In this document: one piece after another, positions 16,102 through 23,972 of the stretch | Numbering within the stretch: the stretch's first letter is position 1 | Layout: each line of letters begins with the position of its first letter | NCBI GenBank assembly: GCA_045646145.1 | Contig: JAZRKE010000083.1 | Coordinates: 1-53,998, forward strand | Direction: 5' to 3' | DNA from: SIG565 sp045646145 | GTDB taxonomy: Bacteria; Bacillota; Clostridia; Oscillospirales; Acutalibacteraceae | DNA: 53,998 nucleotides | The notes under the pieces: generated by a model | Database searches by the model: none | What the model was told of the DNA's origin: nothing | The model's input: the letters and a program-made list of their open reading frames with translations, nothing else | Made by a program: the position numbers and the translations under genes

Positions 16102-17467
16102 CACCCTAACCCGCCAAAAAGACGAATTTATCCCGATAAAAGAAGGCGAAGCCAAAATTTACGCTTGCGGACCGACAGTTTATAACTATATTCACATAGG
16201 AAACGCCCGTCCGCTCTGTGTTTTCGATGTTCTGCGCCGCTTTTTAGAGTGGCAGGGCTACAAGGTAACCTTCGTTCAGAATTTTACCGATATAGATGAT
16301 AAACTAATCAAAAAAGCCAACGAGGAAGGTATAACCGTTGCGCAAGTGGCTGAGCGCTATATTAAGGAGTTCTGGGTAGATGCTAAGGGTATGAATATCC
16401 GCGAGGCTACCGTTCATCCGAAGGCCACCGAAAACATCCCGGAAATTATTGGAATTATTGAGGAATTAATCGAAAAAGGATTTGCCTATGAATCGGGAGG
16501 AGATGTTTATTTCCGCGCTAAAAAATTCGGCGAATACGGAAAATTATCACACCAACCGCTTGAGGACCTGGAGGCTGGGGCTAGAATTGCCACAGGCGAA
16601 ATAAAAGAGGACCCTATGGATTTCTGCCTTTGGAAGGGTGCTAAGGAGGGTGAACCGTTCTGGGAATCCCCTTTCGGTAAGGGCAGACCTGGTTGGCACA
16701 TTGAATGCTCGGCTATGTCCACAAAGTATTTAGGCAAAACCATTGATATTCACTGTGGCGGACTCGACCTTATCTTCCCACACCACGAAAATGAAATTGC
16801 ACAAAGTGAGTGCGCCAACGGTTGTGAACTTGCACACTACTGGATGCACAACGGCTTTATTAATGTTGATAACCGCAAAATGTCAAAATCGCTCGGTAAC
16901 TTCTTTACCGTTCGAGATGTTGCCGAAAAATATGGCTACGAACCAATCCGTTACCTTATGATTTCCTCTCATTACAGAAGCCCCATTAACTACTCGCTTG
17001 ACATTATTACACAAGCTATAAACGCGCTTGAGCGTCTTTACACCTGCCGCGACCGCCTTGATTTTGCCATTTCTCACGCAGAGGATGGCGGCGAAGCACC
17101 TGAAATTCTGTCTTTACGCCGCGAAAATTTCGCCAAAGCATTAAACGACGACCTTAACACAGCCGATGCCTTGGCTGAAATCTTTAATCTTGCACGTGAT
17201 ATTAATCTGCTTATCGATAACGGCGCCAAAAAAGGTGAACTTACTGCTTCTGCAGAGCTTTTTGATGAGCTGTGTAATGTTTTAGGTCTGCTTTATAACC
17301 GTAAATCCGAGACGCTTGACAGTGAAATTGAAGAATTAATCTCTCAGCGTACCGAAGCGCGTAAAAACAGAGATTTTGCCACCGCCGACGCTATCCGCGA
17401 TAAGTTAAAGGAGATGGGAATTGTCTTAGAAGACACCCCACAGGGCGTAAAATGGAGCAGGGCATAA
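16088..17467 (+). CDS. cysS: Cysteinyl-tRNA synthetase
   Basis: CysRS charges tRNA-Cys. The 459-residue class I synthetase has the zinc-binding CGPTVYNYIHIGNARP with the HIGH-like HIGN, the central segments WHIECSAMS and HCGGLDLIFPHHENEIAQ, and the KMSKS loop (KMSKSLGN). It overlaps cysE by 14 bases and the next methyltransferase gene by 16. The AAAGGAG upstream, within cysE, is its ribosome binding site. Confidence 0.97.
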   Translation: MKIFNTLTRQKDEFIPIKEGEAKIYACGPTVYNYIHIGNARPLCVFDVLRRFLEWQGYKVTFVQNFTDIDDKLIKKANEEGITVAQVAERYIKEFWVDAKGMNIREATVHPKATENIPEIIGIIEELIEKGFAYESGGDVYFRAKKFGEYGKLSHQPLEDLEAGARIATGEIKEDPMDFCLWKGAKEGEPFWESPFGKGRPGWHIECSAMSTKYLGKTIDIHCGGLDLIFPHHENEIAQSECANGCELAHYWMHNGFINVDNRKMSKSLGNFFTVRDVAEKYGYEPIRYLMISSHYRSPINYSLDIITQAINALERLYTCRDRLDFAISHAEDGGEAPEILSLRRENFAKALNDDLNTADALAEIFNLARDINLLIDNGAKKGELTASAELFDELCNVLGLLYNRKSETLDSEIEELISQRTEARKNRDFATADAIRDKLKEMGIVLEDTPQGVKWSRA

Positions 17468-18186
17468 AAAAAGAGCCTTTGGGTAAAGGCTTTTACATAA
17501 ATGTTTCAAAGAATCACACATTTGGCACCGATGCAATAGTTTTAGCTAACTTTGCCGAAGCCCGAAAAAAAGATAGCCTGGTCGACCTTGGCACAGGCTG
17601 TGGTATTATACCCTTTTTAATGCTTCGCGACGGCAATTTAGAGCGCGCCGTGGGTGTTGATATAAGTGATGAGGCGTGTGCTCTTGCTGATACCACAAAA
17701 ACCGAGCTTTCTCTTAATAAAATAAACTTTATAAACAGTGATTTGAACGATTTGAAGGGAAAAATCGAGTTTGGAAAACACACACTAGTTACCTGTAATC
17801 CGCCATACAAGGCAGAAAATGCGGGGCTTAAAAACCCGAATGAGCGCCTTCGCGTTGCTCGGCACGAGGTTGCCTGTACGCTCGAAGATATCATATCTGT
17901 AGCCTCAAGGCTTTTGCAGACTTCGGGCAGATTTTGTATTTGTCAGCGTCCCGAAAGAATGGCAGAATTAATAGCTCTGTTAAGAAAATATAAGCTTGAA
18001 CCTAAACGTCTCCGTCTTGTAGCGCAAAGCGTGGGAAAAGAACCTTGGCTTGTTATGATTGAAGCTAAAAAATGTGCTAATGTCGGGCTCAGAATTTGCC
18101 CCACACTCTATATTGAAGAAAACGGTGAACTATCAGCCGAAATGATAAAAATTTACGGAACTTACAAGGAGGCTTACCTGAAATGA
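17452..18186 (+). CDS. tRNA1(Val) adenine-37 N6-methyltransferase-like protein (TrmN6/YabB family)
   Basis: The 244-residue SAM-dependent methyltransferase has LVDLGTGCGIIPFLML (motif I) and the NPPY catalytic motif in VTCNPPYK, typical of N6-adenine methyltransferases. Its overall pattern matches the TrmN6 group (YabB/YfiC), which methylates A37 of tRNA-Val. In Firmicutes it usually precedes rsmI, as here, with the start of rsmI overlapping its stop as ATGA. The exact substrate is inferred from family and context. Confidence 0.82.
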   Translation: MEQGIKKEPLGKGFYINVSKNHTFGTDAIVLANFAEARKKDSLVDLGTGCGIIPFLMLRDGNLERAVGVDISDEACALADTTKTELSLNKINFINSDLNDLKGKIEFGKHTLVTCNPPYKAENAGLKNPNERLRVARHEVACTLEDIISVASRLLQTSGRFCICQRPERMAELIALLRKYKLEPKRLRLVAQSVGKEPWLVMIEAKKCANVGLRICPTLYIEENGELSAEMIKIYGTYKEAYLK

Positions 18187-19007
18187 GTGGAAAGCTCTAT
18201 ATTGTGGGCACACCAATAGGCAACCTTTCGGATTTATCTCCGAGGGCCATCTCGACCCTCCAAAGTGTGGATTTTATCGCAGCCGAGGATACCCGTGTTA
18301 CCTCAAAACTTCTTAATTATTTTGAGATAAAAAAACCTCTGGTTTCCTATTTTGAACACAACAAGCGCGAAAAAGGTGAAATTATAATAGGGCGCATTTT
18401 GTCGGGCGAATCCTGTGCACTTGTAACCGATGCAGGTATGCCCGCAATTTCCGACCCAGGTGAAGATTTGGTAGCGCTTGCCCACGAACGAAATGTAGGT
18501 GTTGAGTCGGTGCCGGGACCTACCGCTCTTACCACCGCCATAGCACTTTCGGGTATGTCAAGCGGCAGATTTTGCTTTGAGGGCTTTTTATCGGTTAATA
18601 AGATAAGCCGAAAAGAACATTTAGACTCTCTGCTACATGAAAAACGCACAATGATTTTTTATGAGGCACCCCATAAGCTTAAAAACACACTCTCAGATAT
18701 GTATGAAGCCTTTGGTGAGCGCGAAATTGCAATTATAAAAGAACTCACCAAGGTTCACGAAACCGTTTTTAAAACAACCCTCACAGGTGCTATCACTTTT
18801 TTCGAAGAAAACACACCAAAGGGTGAGTATGTTTTGGTTTTAGCGGGGGACACTTGCGAAGAAAAAACACAATTCACCCTAGATGATGCCGTAAAAATAG
18901 CAAAATATTTAATAGAAAACGGCGAAAAGGCATCAGACGCCGCTAAGCAGGCAGCAAAAATAACAGGACTTAAAAAAGGTGATATTTATAAAGCACTTTT
19001 AGATTAA
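18183..19007 (+). CDS. rsmI: 16S rRNA (cytidine(1402)-2'-O)-methyltransferase RsmI
   Basis: RsmI 2'-O-methylates C1402 in the ribosomal P site. The 274-residue tetrapyrrole-methylase-fold protein shows LYIVGTPIGNLSDLSPRAI, AAEDTRVTSKLL, TDAGMPAISDPG and VPGPTALTTA, all diagnostic. It ends the rightward cys operon. Its stop codon overlaps that of the convergent spoIID gene, and no clear hairpin separates the two. Confidence 0.95.
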   Translation: MSGKLYIVGTPIGNLSDLSPRAISTLQSVDFIAAEDTRVTSKLLNYFEIKKPLVSYFEHNKREKGEIIIGRILSGESCALVTDAGMPAISDPGEDLVALAHERNVGVESVPGPTALTTAIALSGMSSGRFCFEGFLSVNKISRKEHLDSLLHEKRTMIFYEAPHKLKNTLSDMYEAFGEREIAIIKELTKVHETVFKTTLTGAITFFEENTPKGEYVLVLAGDTCEEKTQFTLDDAVKIAKYLIENGEKASDAAKQAAKITGLKKGDIYKALLD

Positions 19008-19969
19008 TTTTGCTTTGTAATTTCACAATTTTTATAATACCACATTAAAATTTCTTTATAGGTACCACCCTGTTTAGCCATATATTCAGCCCCTGTTTGA
19101 CTCATTCCAACGCCGTGTCCATAGCCACGAACATTAAAATTAAACGATACTCCATCGAAGGATAAATCAAAATTTGCTGAACGAAGCGAGAATATACTGC
19201 GTATTTCTGTACCTTTAAACTCCTTTCCACATATGGCAACACTTTTTACGTAGCCGTTATCACGGTGCTGTACTTGGCCTACCCAGTTTTTCGCATCTCC
19301 CGAAAGAGTTACCTTATCTTTTAACAAGGTGCCAAACTGCTCCTGTGTCAGACTTACTGTCGACTGATATTCTTTATCTAACAGGTCGCCAATACTATCG
19401 CACGACACAAGATAGGGCAATTCAACCGAAAAAACATCTAATATATTTTCGGTTTTTCCTCCCGATATGGCGTGGTAAAGCGCTAAAATAGGCTCACCAG
19501 AATAGCTTATATATTCACCCTCAACGCTTTTTATGGCGTTTTTAATTTTTTCGGTGTAGGTTACGGCTTGTTCTCCCCATTTTTGCTGAGCCTCTTGTTC
19601 GCTTATATAGTGCTGGTCGGTAGCGAAAGAATCGGTTATATCGTAGGGTTTATCGGCATTTTCTTTTATTTTATAAAGTGCATAGGTGTATGCCGCCACC
19701 GCCTGAGCCTTCAATGCTTCCTCACAATATTCTGCCGGCATTTCGGCAGATACCACACCAAAAATATAATCAGATATATTCATCTTCATATTCTGGCCAG
19801 TTTCACTGTTTAAAACTGTTATTGTTTCTTCTTTTTTCTCGGTATCAGTATCGGTTGAGGGTGGAATATTGGGCAAGTCCTCTGTTTGTTTGCCGCCAAT
19901 TGCTATGAGTGGAAGAAAAAGCATACAAAGAATAAGAAGCGCCGCTATAATTACATAAATATTTTTCAT
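19004..19969 (-). CDS. spoIID: SpoIID-family peptidoglycan lytic protein
   Basis: SpoIID is a lytic transglycosylase that, with SpoIIM and SpoIIP, remodels the septum during engulfment in sporulation. The 321-residue protein has an N-terminal membrane anchor (about 4-24), then the SpoIID domain with VVSAEMPAEYCEEALKAQAV, AVAAYTYAL and the C-terminal GYGHGVGMSQTGAEYMA and YYKNCEI. The glutamate in SAEMP is the likely catalytic residue. It stands alone, convergent with rsmI. The assignment to SpoIID proper rather than a LytB paralogue is likely but not certain. Confidence 0.85.
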   Translation of the reverse strand: MKNIYVIIAALLILCMLFLPLIAIGGKQTEDLPNIPPSTDTDTEKKEETITVLNSETGQNMKMNISDYIFGVVSAEMPAEYCEEALKAQAVAAYTYALYKIKENADKPYDITDSFATDQHYISEQEAQQKWGEQAVTYTEKIKNAIKSVEGEYISYSGEPILALYHAISGGKTENILDVFSVELPYLVSCDSIGDLLDKEYQSTVSLTQEQFGTLLKDKVTLSGDAKNWVGQVQHRDNGYVKSVAICGKEFKGTEIRSIFSLRSANFDLSFDGVSFNFNVRGYGHGVGMSQTGAEYMAKQGGTYKEILMWYYKNCEITKQN

Positions 19970-20045
19970 TGCATTCCTCTTTTGTTTTTGTTATATTATA
20001 TTGTGAAACAATTTAAAAAATACTTTACTTTTGTGAGATGATTTT

Positions 20046-20900
20046 ATGAAAATACCCGTAAAAAAGACTTCCGCCATTTGTGCGTGTGCTGCATTAAGCT
20101 TTACGGTACTGAGATTTTTACAAATTTTTTTCTGTACCGATGCTGTTTCGGGCTTTTTTAAAAGCGGTTACGAAGATTTGGGCTCAGAACTCAGCATTAT
20201 TATTTTTGTTTTCATTTTTTTGTCATTTGTTTTCAGTTTTTTCGAGAAAAAGGTTCCCAAGGCTTTTCCAAAAAACAGCTTTTCTCTAAGTATAGGCTCA
20301 GCCATTTTGAGCGGTTTCCTGATTGCCGATTTAATTTTGCTTCCTAAGACCTTTTCTCCTCCCTCCTGGCAGACCTTAATTTTTTTAATTACAGGTGCAA
20401 TAACCGTTTTTCTTCTAATTTTTTCAGCTATTTCTTATTTTTTAAATTTCCCTATTTTTAAAGTAATTCATTTATCCCCAATGTTTTCGGTTGTACCTTT
20501 AGTGTTTTTTATTATAAGATCTATTATCTGCTTTGCATTTTACACCGAACTTGCCGTTGTTTCCGAAACGCTTTTCAATATTTGCGCAATACTCTGTATT
20601 TTATTTTTACTTCTTTATATTGCCTTTCTTAATAATGGAATTGAACCCGTTAAAACATCTAAAAGACTTCTGCCCCTTTTCGTTTTAGCTATACTTTCCT
20701 GTGTTAACATAAGTGTTCCTCAATTTTTTTTATTTGTGTTTGGTTTTGAAAACACCGTACACGATTTTTCTGTTAATAATTTTACCTTTTTAGGTATTCT
20801 TATTTATCTTGTAGTTTTATATTTTAATCTTTTTGATGAAAAAAATATGAAAAAAAGAACAAAAAAACATGCAAAGGAAAATCAAATATTCAAACATTAA
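20046..20900 (+). CDS. Multi-pass membrane protein of unknown function next to dnaA
   Basis: The 284-residue protein is very hydrophobic and phenylalanine-rich, with about eight predicted membrane helices spread over 15-265 and a lysine-rich cytoplasmic tail. I do not recognise the family. It lies where rpmH and rnpA normally stand, upstream of dnaA, but resembles neither. Its codon use is A+T-rich like the dnaA region that follows. The ribosome binding site is weak (TGAGATG). A terminator follows, so it is a single-gene unit. Confidence 0.6.
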   Translation: MKIPVKKTSAICACAALSFTVLRFLQIFFCTDAVSGFFKSGYEDLGSELSIIIFVFIFLSFVFSFFEKKVPKAFPKNSFSLSIGSAILSGFLIADLILLPKTFSPPSWQTLIFLITGAITVFLLIFSAISYFLNFPIFKVIHLSPMFSVVPLVFFIIRSIICFAFYTELAVVSETLFNICAILCILFLLLYIAFLNNGIEPVKTSKRLLPLFVLAILSCVNISVPQFFLFVFGFENTVHDFSVNNFTFLGILIYLVVLYFNLFDEKNMKKRTKKHAKENQIFKH

Positions 20901-20931
20901 AGAGTGGTTTTTAATCACTCTTTTTTTATGT
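20901..20931 (+). terminator. Intrinsic terminator after the membrane protein gene
   Basis: AAAGAGTG pairs with CACTCTTT around a short AT-rich loop and runs into a T-tract. It separates the upstream gene from the dnaA promoter. Confidence 0.7.
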
Positions 20932-21113
20932 CGGTGAATGTCGCAAATATTTATACTATAATAAACTCACAAAGAAAAAAGGTCGCTATATAATATTTAT
21001 TATATAATATATTAAATATTGTTGAAAACTTTATTAATTTATGTTATAATATTTTTAAATATGGGATAGTATACTTTTTTCTTAATATTTTATAATGGAA
21101 GGAAGTTTTAAAT
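20932..21113 (+). promoter_or_regulatory. A+T-rich dnaA upstream region with dnaA promoter
   Basis: This stretch is almost pure A and T. It has a strong sigma-A promoter: TTGAAA (21022-21027) and TATAAT (21045-21050), 17 bases apart, with an extended TGn. The sequence TGTTGAAAA (21020-21028) overlaps the -35. Its reverse complement TTTTCAACA is two mismatches from a DnaA box and resembles the tandem motif in the origin, which suggests autoregulation. No clear consensus DnaA boxes were seen here. Confidence 0.65.
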
Positions 21114-22439
21114 TTGCAAATTGAATCTTTAAACGACATTTGGGGAGCCCTTTGTGATCTTTGTAAAGAACAAATCACAGAAATCGCATTTAATGTTTGG
21201 TTAAAAGACCTTCACCCTATTGATATGGAGGCCGGTTCTCTCACACTTGGCATTTATTCGGGCTATAAAAAGAAAATTATTGAGAATACATATATGGAGC
21301 TTCTTAGTGATAATCTTAAAAAGATTATGGGCGTTAATATAGATATACGTATTCTTGTTGAGGATGAAAACGGAATGGAGAAAAAACCGCCCATTATATC
21401 TTCCTATGAAGATTCCTTTACTTTCGATAATTTTATTGTTGGTTCAACTAACCGCTATGCTCACGCTGCCGCTATGGCTATTGCAAGTAATCCCGAAAAT
21501 ACAATGCACTATAACCCTCTTGTTATTTACGGACCCTCAGGTGTTGGTAAAACCCACTTGATGTTGGCTATCAGAAACGAGGTTTTAAGGCGCAATCCCG
21601 GTTATAAAGTTGAATATGTAAGAAGTGAGGAATTTACAAATCAATTAATTAAAGCTTTGCAGGACGGTAAACTTGGACTCGGTACAATGGAAGACTTTAA
21701 AAACCGTTACAGAAATGTGGACATGCTTCTTATTGACGATATTCAGTTTATCGCAGGTAAAGAGTCAACTCAGGAAGAATTCTTTAATACATTTAATGCT
21801 CTTTATGAGAAAAACAAGCATATTGTGGTAACTCTCGACCGTCCTATTAAATCAATAGCCACTCTTGAAGACAGAATTAAAACAAGACTTCAAGGAGGTA
21901 TGTCGGCTGATATTACACCGGCTGATTTTGAAACACGTGTTGGAATTATAATTAAGAAGGCTTCCCGCCTTGGAATTACTCTTTCTGACGATATTGTTTA
22001 TGAAATAGCTAAAAAAATTATATCTAACACAAGACAATTAGAGGGTGTTGTAAATAAACTTCAGGCATACATACAGATAGAAAATAAAACTCCTACTGTA
22101 TCGGTTCTTAATAATTTAATAAGAGACGTTATAAGTGATACCCAGCCTGAGCCTATTAAAATAGAAAGAATTATTGAAGAAGTTGCAAGAAGTTACAGGG
22201 TATCAGAAAGTGATATTCTCTCAACCCGCCGTTCTGCGCAGATTGCTTTAGCCCGTCAGATAGCAATGTATATTGCAAGGGAAACCACCGAACTTTCATA
22301 TCAGGCTATTGGAGAAAGTTTTGGGAAAGACCACTCTACTGTTCTTTATAACGTAGGTAAGGTCGAAGAATTTATAAAAGAAAAACCCTATGAAAAGGAA
22401 GTAATTGATGAAATTATTCGAAATTTGAAGTCGGAATAA
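21114..22439 (+). CDS. dnaA: Chromosomal replication initiator protein DnaA
   Basis: DnaA binds the origin, forms an ATP-bound filament and opens the duplex. The 441-residue protein has domain I (about 1-85, with WGALCDLCKEQI), a short linker, the AAA+ domain with Walker A GPSGVGKT at 140-147 and Walker B LLIDDIQF, and domain IV with the signature GKDHSTVLYNV. The start is TTG at 21114: no ATG is in a suitable place, GGAAGGAAG (21097-21105) is 8 bases upstream, and the resulting N-terminus fits the family. A TTG start may keep expression low. Length is normal. Confidence 0.98.
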   Translation: MQIESLNDIWGALCDLCKEQITEIAFNVWLKDLHPIDMEAGSLTLGIYSGYKKKIIENTYMELLSDNLKKIMGVNIDIRILVEDENGMEKKPPIISSYEDSFTFDNFIVGSTNRYAHAAAMAIASNPENTMHYNPLVIYGPSGVGKTHLMLAIRNEVLRRNPGYKVEYVRSEEFTNQLIKALQDGKLGLGTMEDFKNRYRNVDMLLIDDIQFIAGKESTQEEFFNTFNALYEKNKHIVVTLDRPIKSIATLEDRIKTRLQGGMSADITPADFETRVGIIIKKASRLGITLSDDIVYEIAKKIISNTRQLEGVVNKLQAYIQIENKTPTVSVLNNLIRDVISDTQPEPIKIERIIEEVARSYRVSESDILSTRRSAQIALARQIAMYIARETTELSYQAIGESFGKDHSTVLYNVGKVEEFIKEKPYEKEVIDEIIRNLKSE

Positions 22440-22662
22440 TATCCACAAACTTATTAGTTTTTAACTTTTACTTATAAACAAGGGTGTTAAAAATAATTTT
22501 TTCTTTTATTTTTTAACATTTTGCTAATTTTTTATAAACATATAATTTTAGCATTATAAAAGGAAAAATAACGGTTTTCAACCATTTCAACCACTATTAT
22601 TACTACTTCTATCATAACATTCTTTTAAAAGAGAAAATTTTTTCAAAAAAGGAGAAAATTAA
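22440..22662. other. Replication origin (oriC) core between dnaA and dnaN
   Basis: The gap contains ATATCCACA (22439-22447, one mismatch to TTATCCACA), two copies of TTATAAACA (22472-22480 and 22532-22540), a perfect tandem repeat TTTCAACCA (22576-22593), and immediately after it the tract CTATTATTACTACTTCTA (22594-22611). That tract has the same length and the same CTA/TTA/CTT triplet make-up as the DnaA-trio unwinding element of Bacillus subtilis, and is followed by A+T-rich DNA up to dnaN. The dnaA-dnaN position and the trio support an origin unwinding site here. Confidence 0.85.
22576..22593 (+). repeat. Tandem 9-bp repeat TTTCAACCA in oriC
   Basis: Two exact copies of TTTCAACCA stand head to tail (22576-22584 and 22585-22593) and abut the DnaA-trio tract. 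Their 9-bp length and position match the paired DnaA boxes that load DnaA onto the trio in Bacillus, although the sequence differs from the TTATCCACA consensus. Confidence 0.7.
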
Positions 22663-23763
22663 ATGATTGTTACAATTGAGAGAGAAAAAATCTTAGAGGC
22701 TGTTAATCACCTATCAAGAATAGTTTCAACAAAAACTAGTCTTCCTATTTTAGAAGGAATTTTAATTTCTGCCGAAAAAGGAAAGGTTACCCTTATAAGC
22801 TATAATCTTGAAATGGGAATAAAAAAGGAAATTTATGCTTCTACCGAGCAAGAAGGTGATATTGTTATTAATGCAAAAATTCTTGCTGATATTTTAAGAA
22901 GAATGGATGGAATAAGTGTTGAAATTTCAACAGATGACCGTTTAATGTGTCATATAAAGTCAGGAGCAGCTAATTTTGATATTATGGGAATGGCAGCTTC
23001 AGATTTTCCTGAAATGCCGAGTGTTACAGAAAAAGAAAAAATAATGCTTAGCGGCGAAATAGTTAAAAATATGGTACGCCGAACAATATTTGCTGTTGCT
23101 CAAAATGAAGGAACAAGACCAGTACTGACAGGTATAAATATAACATTTTGTGAAGGAACGGTTAAATTTGTTGCAATTGATGGCTACCGCCTTGCTATAA
23201 GACAGGAAAAATTAAATATTAATGAAAACGCTAGCTTAATAGTTACAGGAAAAGCTATAGGTGAGCTTGTTAAGTTAATAAATGATGAAGACGAAGATGT
23301 TGAAATTTATATAAATGATAATTTGATTTGCTTTAAAACCGGAGGATATTCTTTTATTTCACGTCTTTTAGAGGGTAACTTTGTTGATTATAAAAAAACT
23401 GTACCCGAAACATATAAGCAGAGAATTTTTGTTAAAACCCGCGAACTTATTGACACAATTGAAAGAATAAGTTTAGTAATTAATGATACTTTTTCTACTC
23501 CTGTAAGATGTATTTTAAGTGAGGATAATATTGTATTCAGCTGTACTTCATCAATTGGAAGAGCAACCGAAAACTTCCCCGTTACACTTGAGGGTGAAGA
23601 ATTTGAAATAGGTCTTAACAGCCGTTATTTAATAGAGGCTTTAAAAGCGGCGGAATGTGATACTGTTAAGATTGAATTTAACGGTCCTTCTTCAGGTGTT
23701 TTAATAAAGCCTACAGAGAATGAAGATTTTCTTTATATGATAATGCCGATGAGGTTAAAATAA
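22663..23763 (+). CDS. dnaN: DNA polymerase III beta subunit (sliding clamp) DnaN
   Basis: DnaN forms the ring that tethers polymerase III to DNA. The 366-residue length and the three-domain clamp pattern are typical, with GDIVINAKILADILRR, EGTRPVLTGI, FVAIDGYRLAIR and the C-terminal MIMPMRLK. The ribosome binding site AAAGGAG is 7 bases upstream. It overlaps the yaaA ATG by one base, starting the run of dnaN-yaaA-recF-remB-gyrB-gyrA. Codon use is strongly A+T-rich. Confidence 0.97.
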   Translation: MIVTIEREKILEAVNHLSRIVSTKTSLPILEGILISAEKGKVTLISYNLEMGIKKEIYASTEQEGDIVINAKILADILRRMDGISVEISTDDRLMCHIKSGAANFDIMGMAASDFPEMPSVTEKEKIMLSGEIVKNMVRRTIFAVAQNEGTRPVLTGINITFCEGTVKFVAIDGYRLAIRQEKLNINENASLIVTGKAIGELVKLINDEDEDVEIYINDNLICFKTGGYSFISRLLEGNFVDYKKTVPETYKQRIFVKTRELIDTIERISLVINDTFSTPVRCILSEDNIVFSCTSSIGRATENFPVTLEGEEFEIGLNSRYLIEALKAAECDTVKIEFNGPSSGVLIKPTENEDFLYMIMPMRLK

Positions 23764-23972
23764 TGGAGAAAATTATAACAATAAAAGAAGAATTTATAAA
23801 ACTTGATTCTTTACTTAAATATTCTGGTGTTGCTCATACGGGTGGACACGCAAAAATGCTTATTTTAGATGGAATTGTATCGGTTAATAATGAAGTTTGT
23901 ATTCAAAGAGGTAAAAAAATAAGAAGCGGAGATAAAGTAAAGATAGAAGAAACAGTTTTACTTGTTAAATAA
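23763..23972 (+). CDS. yaaA: S4-domain RNA-binding protein YaaA
   Basis: This 69-residue protein is a lone S4 domain with LLKYSGVAHTGGHAKMLI and VNNEVCIQRGKKIRSGDKV, the conserved RNA-binding fold. Small S4 proteins between dnaN and recF are standard in Firmicutes, and in Bacillus YaaA is linked to 50S ribosome assembly. It shares a base with the dnaN stop and its own stop is directly followed by the recF ATG, so translation is tightly coupled. Confidence 0.92.
   Translation: MEKIITIKEEFIKLDSLLKYSGVAHTGGHAKMLILDGIVSVNNEVCIQRGKKIRSGDKVKIEETVLLVK

Noticed and set aside
19970..20045. SigE-like promoter upstream of spoIID
   Set aside because: The best match on the minus strand has several mismatches in both elements, so it is not listed as a feature.
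20932..21113. Cluster of consensus DnaA boxes upstream of dnaA
   Set aside because: I looked for TTATCCACA-like 9-mers on both strands and found none with one mismatch or fewer.
22521..22546. Separate dnaN promoter (TTGCTA and TATAAT)
   Set aside because: Spacing is only 14 bases and no better -35 exists; read-through from dnaA is equally likely.
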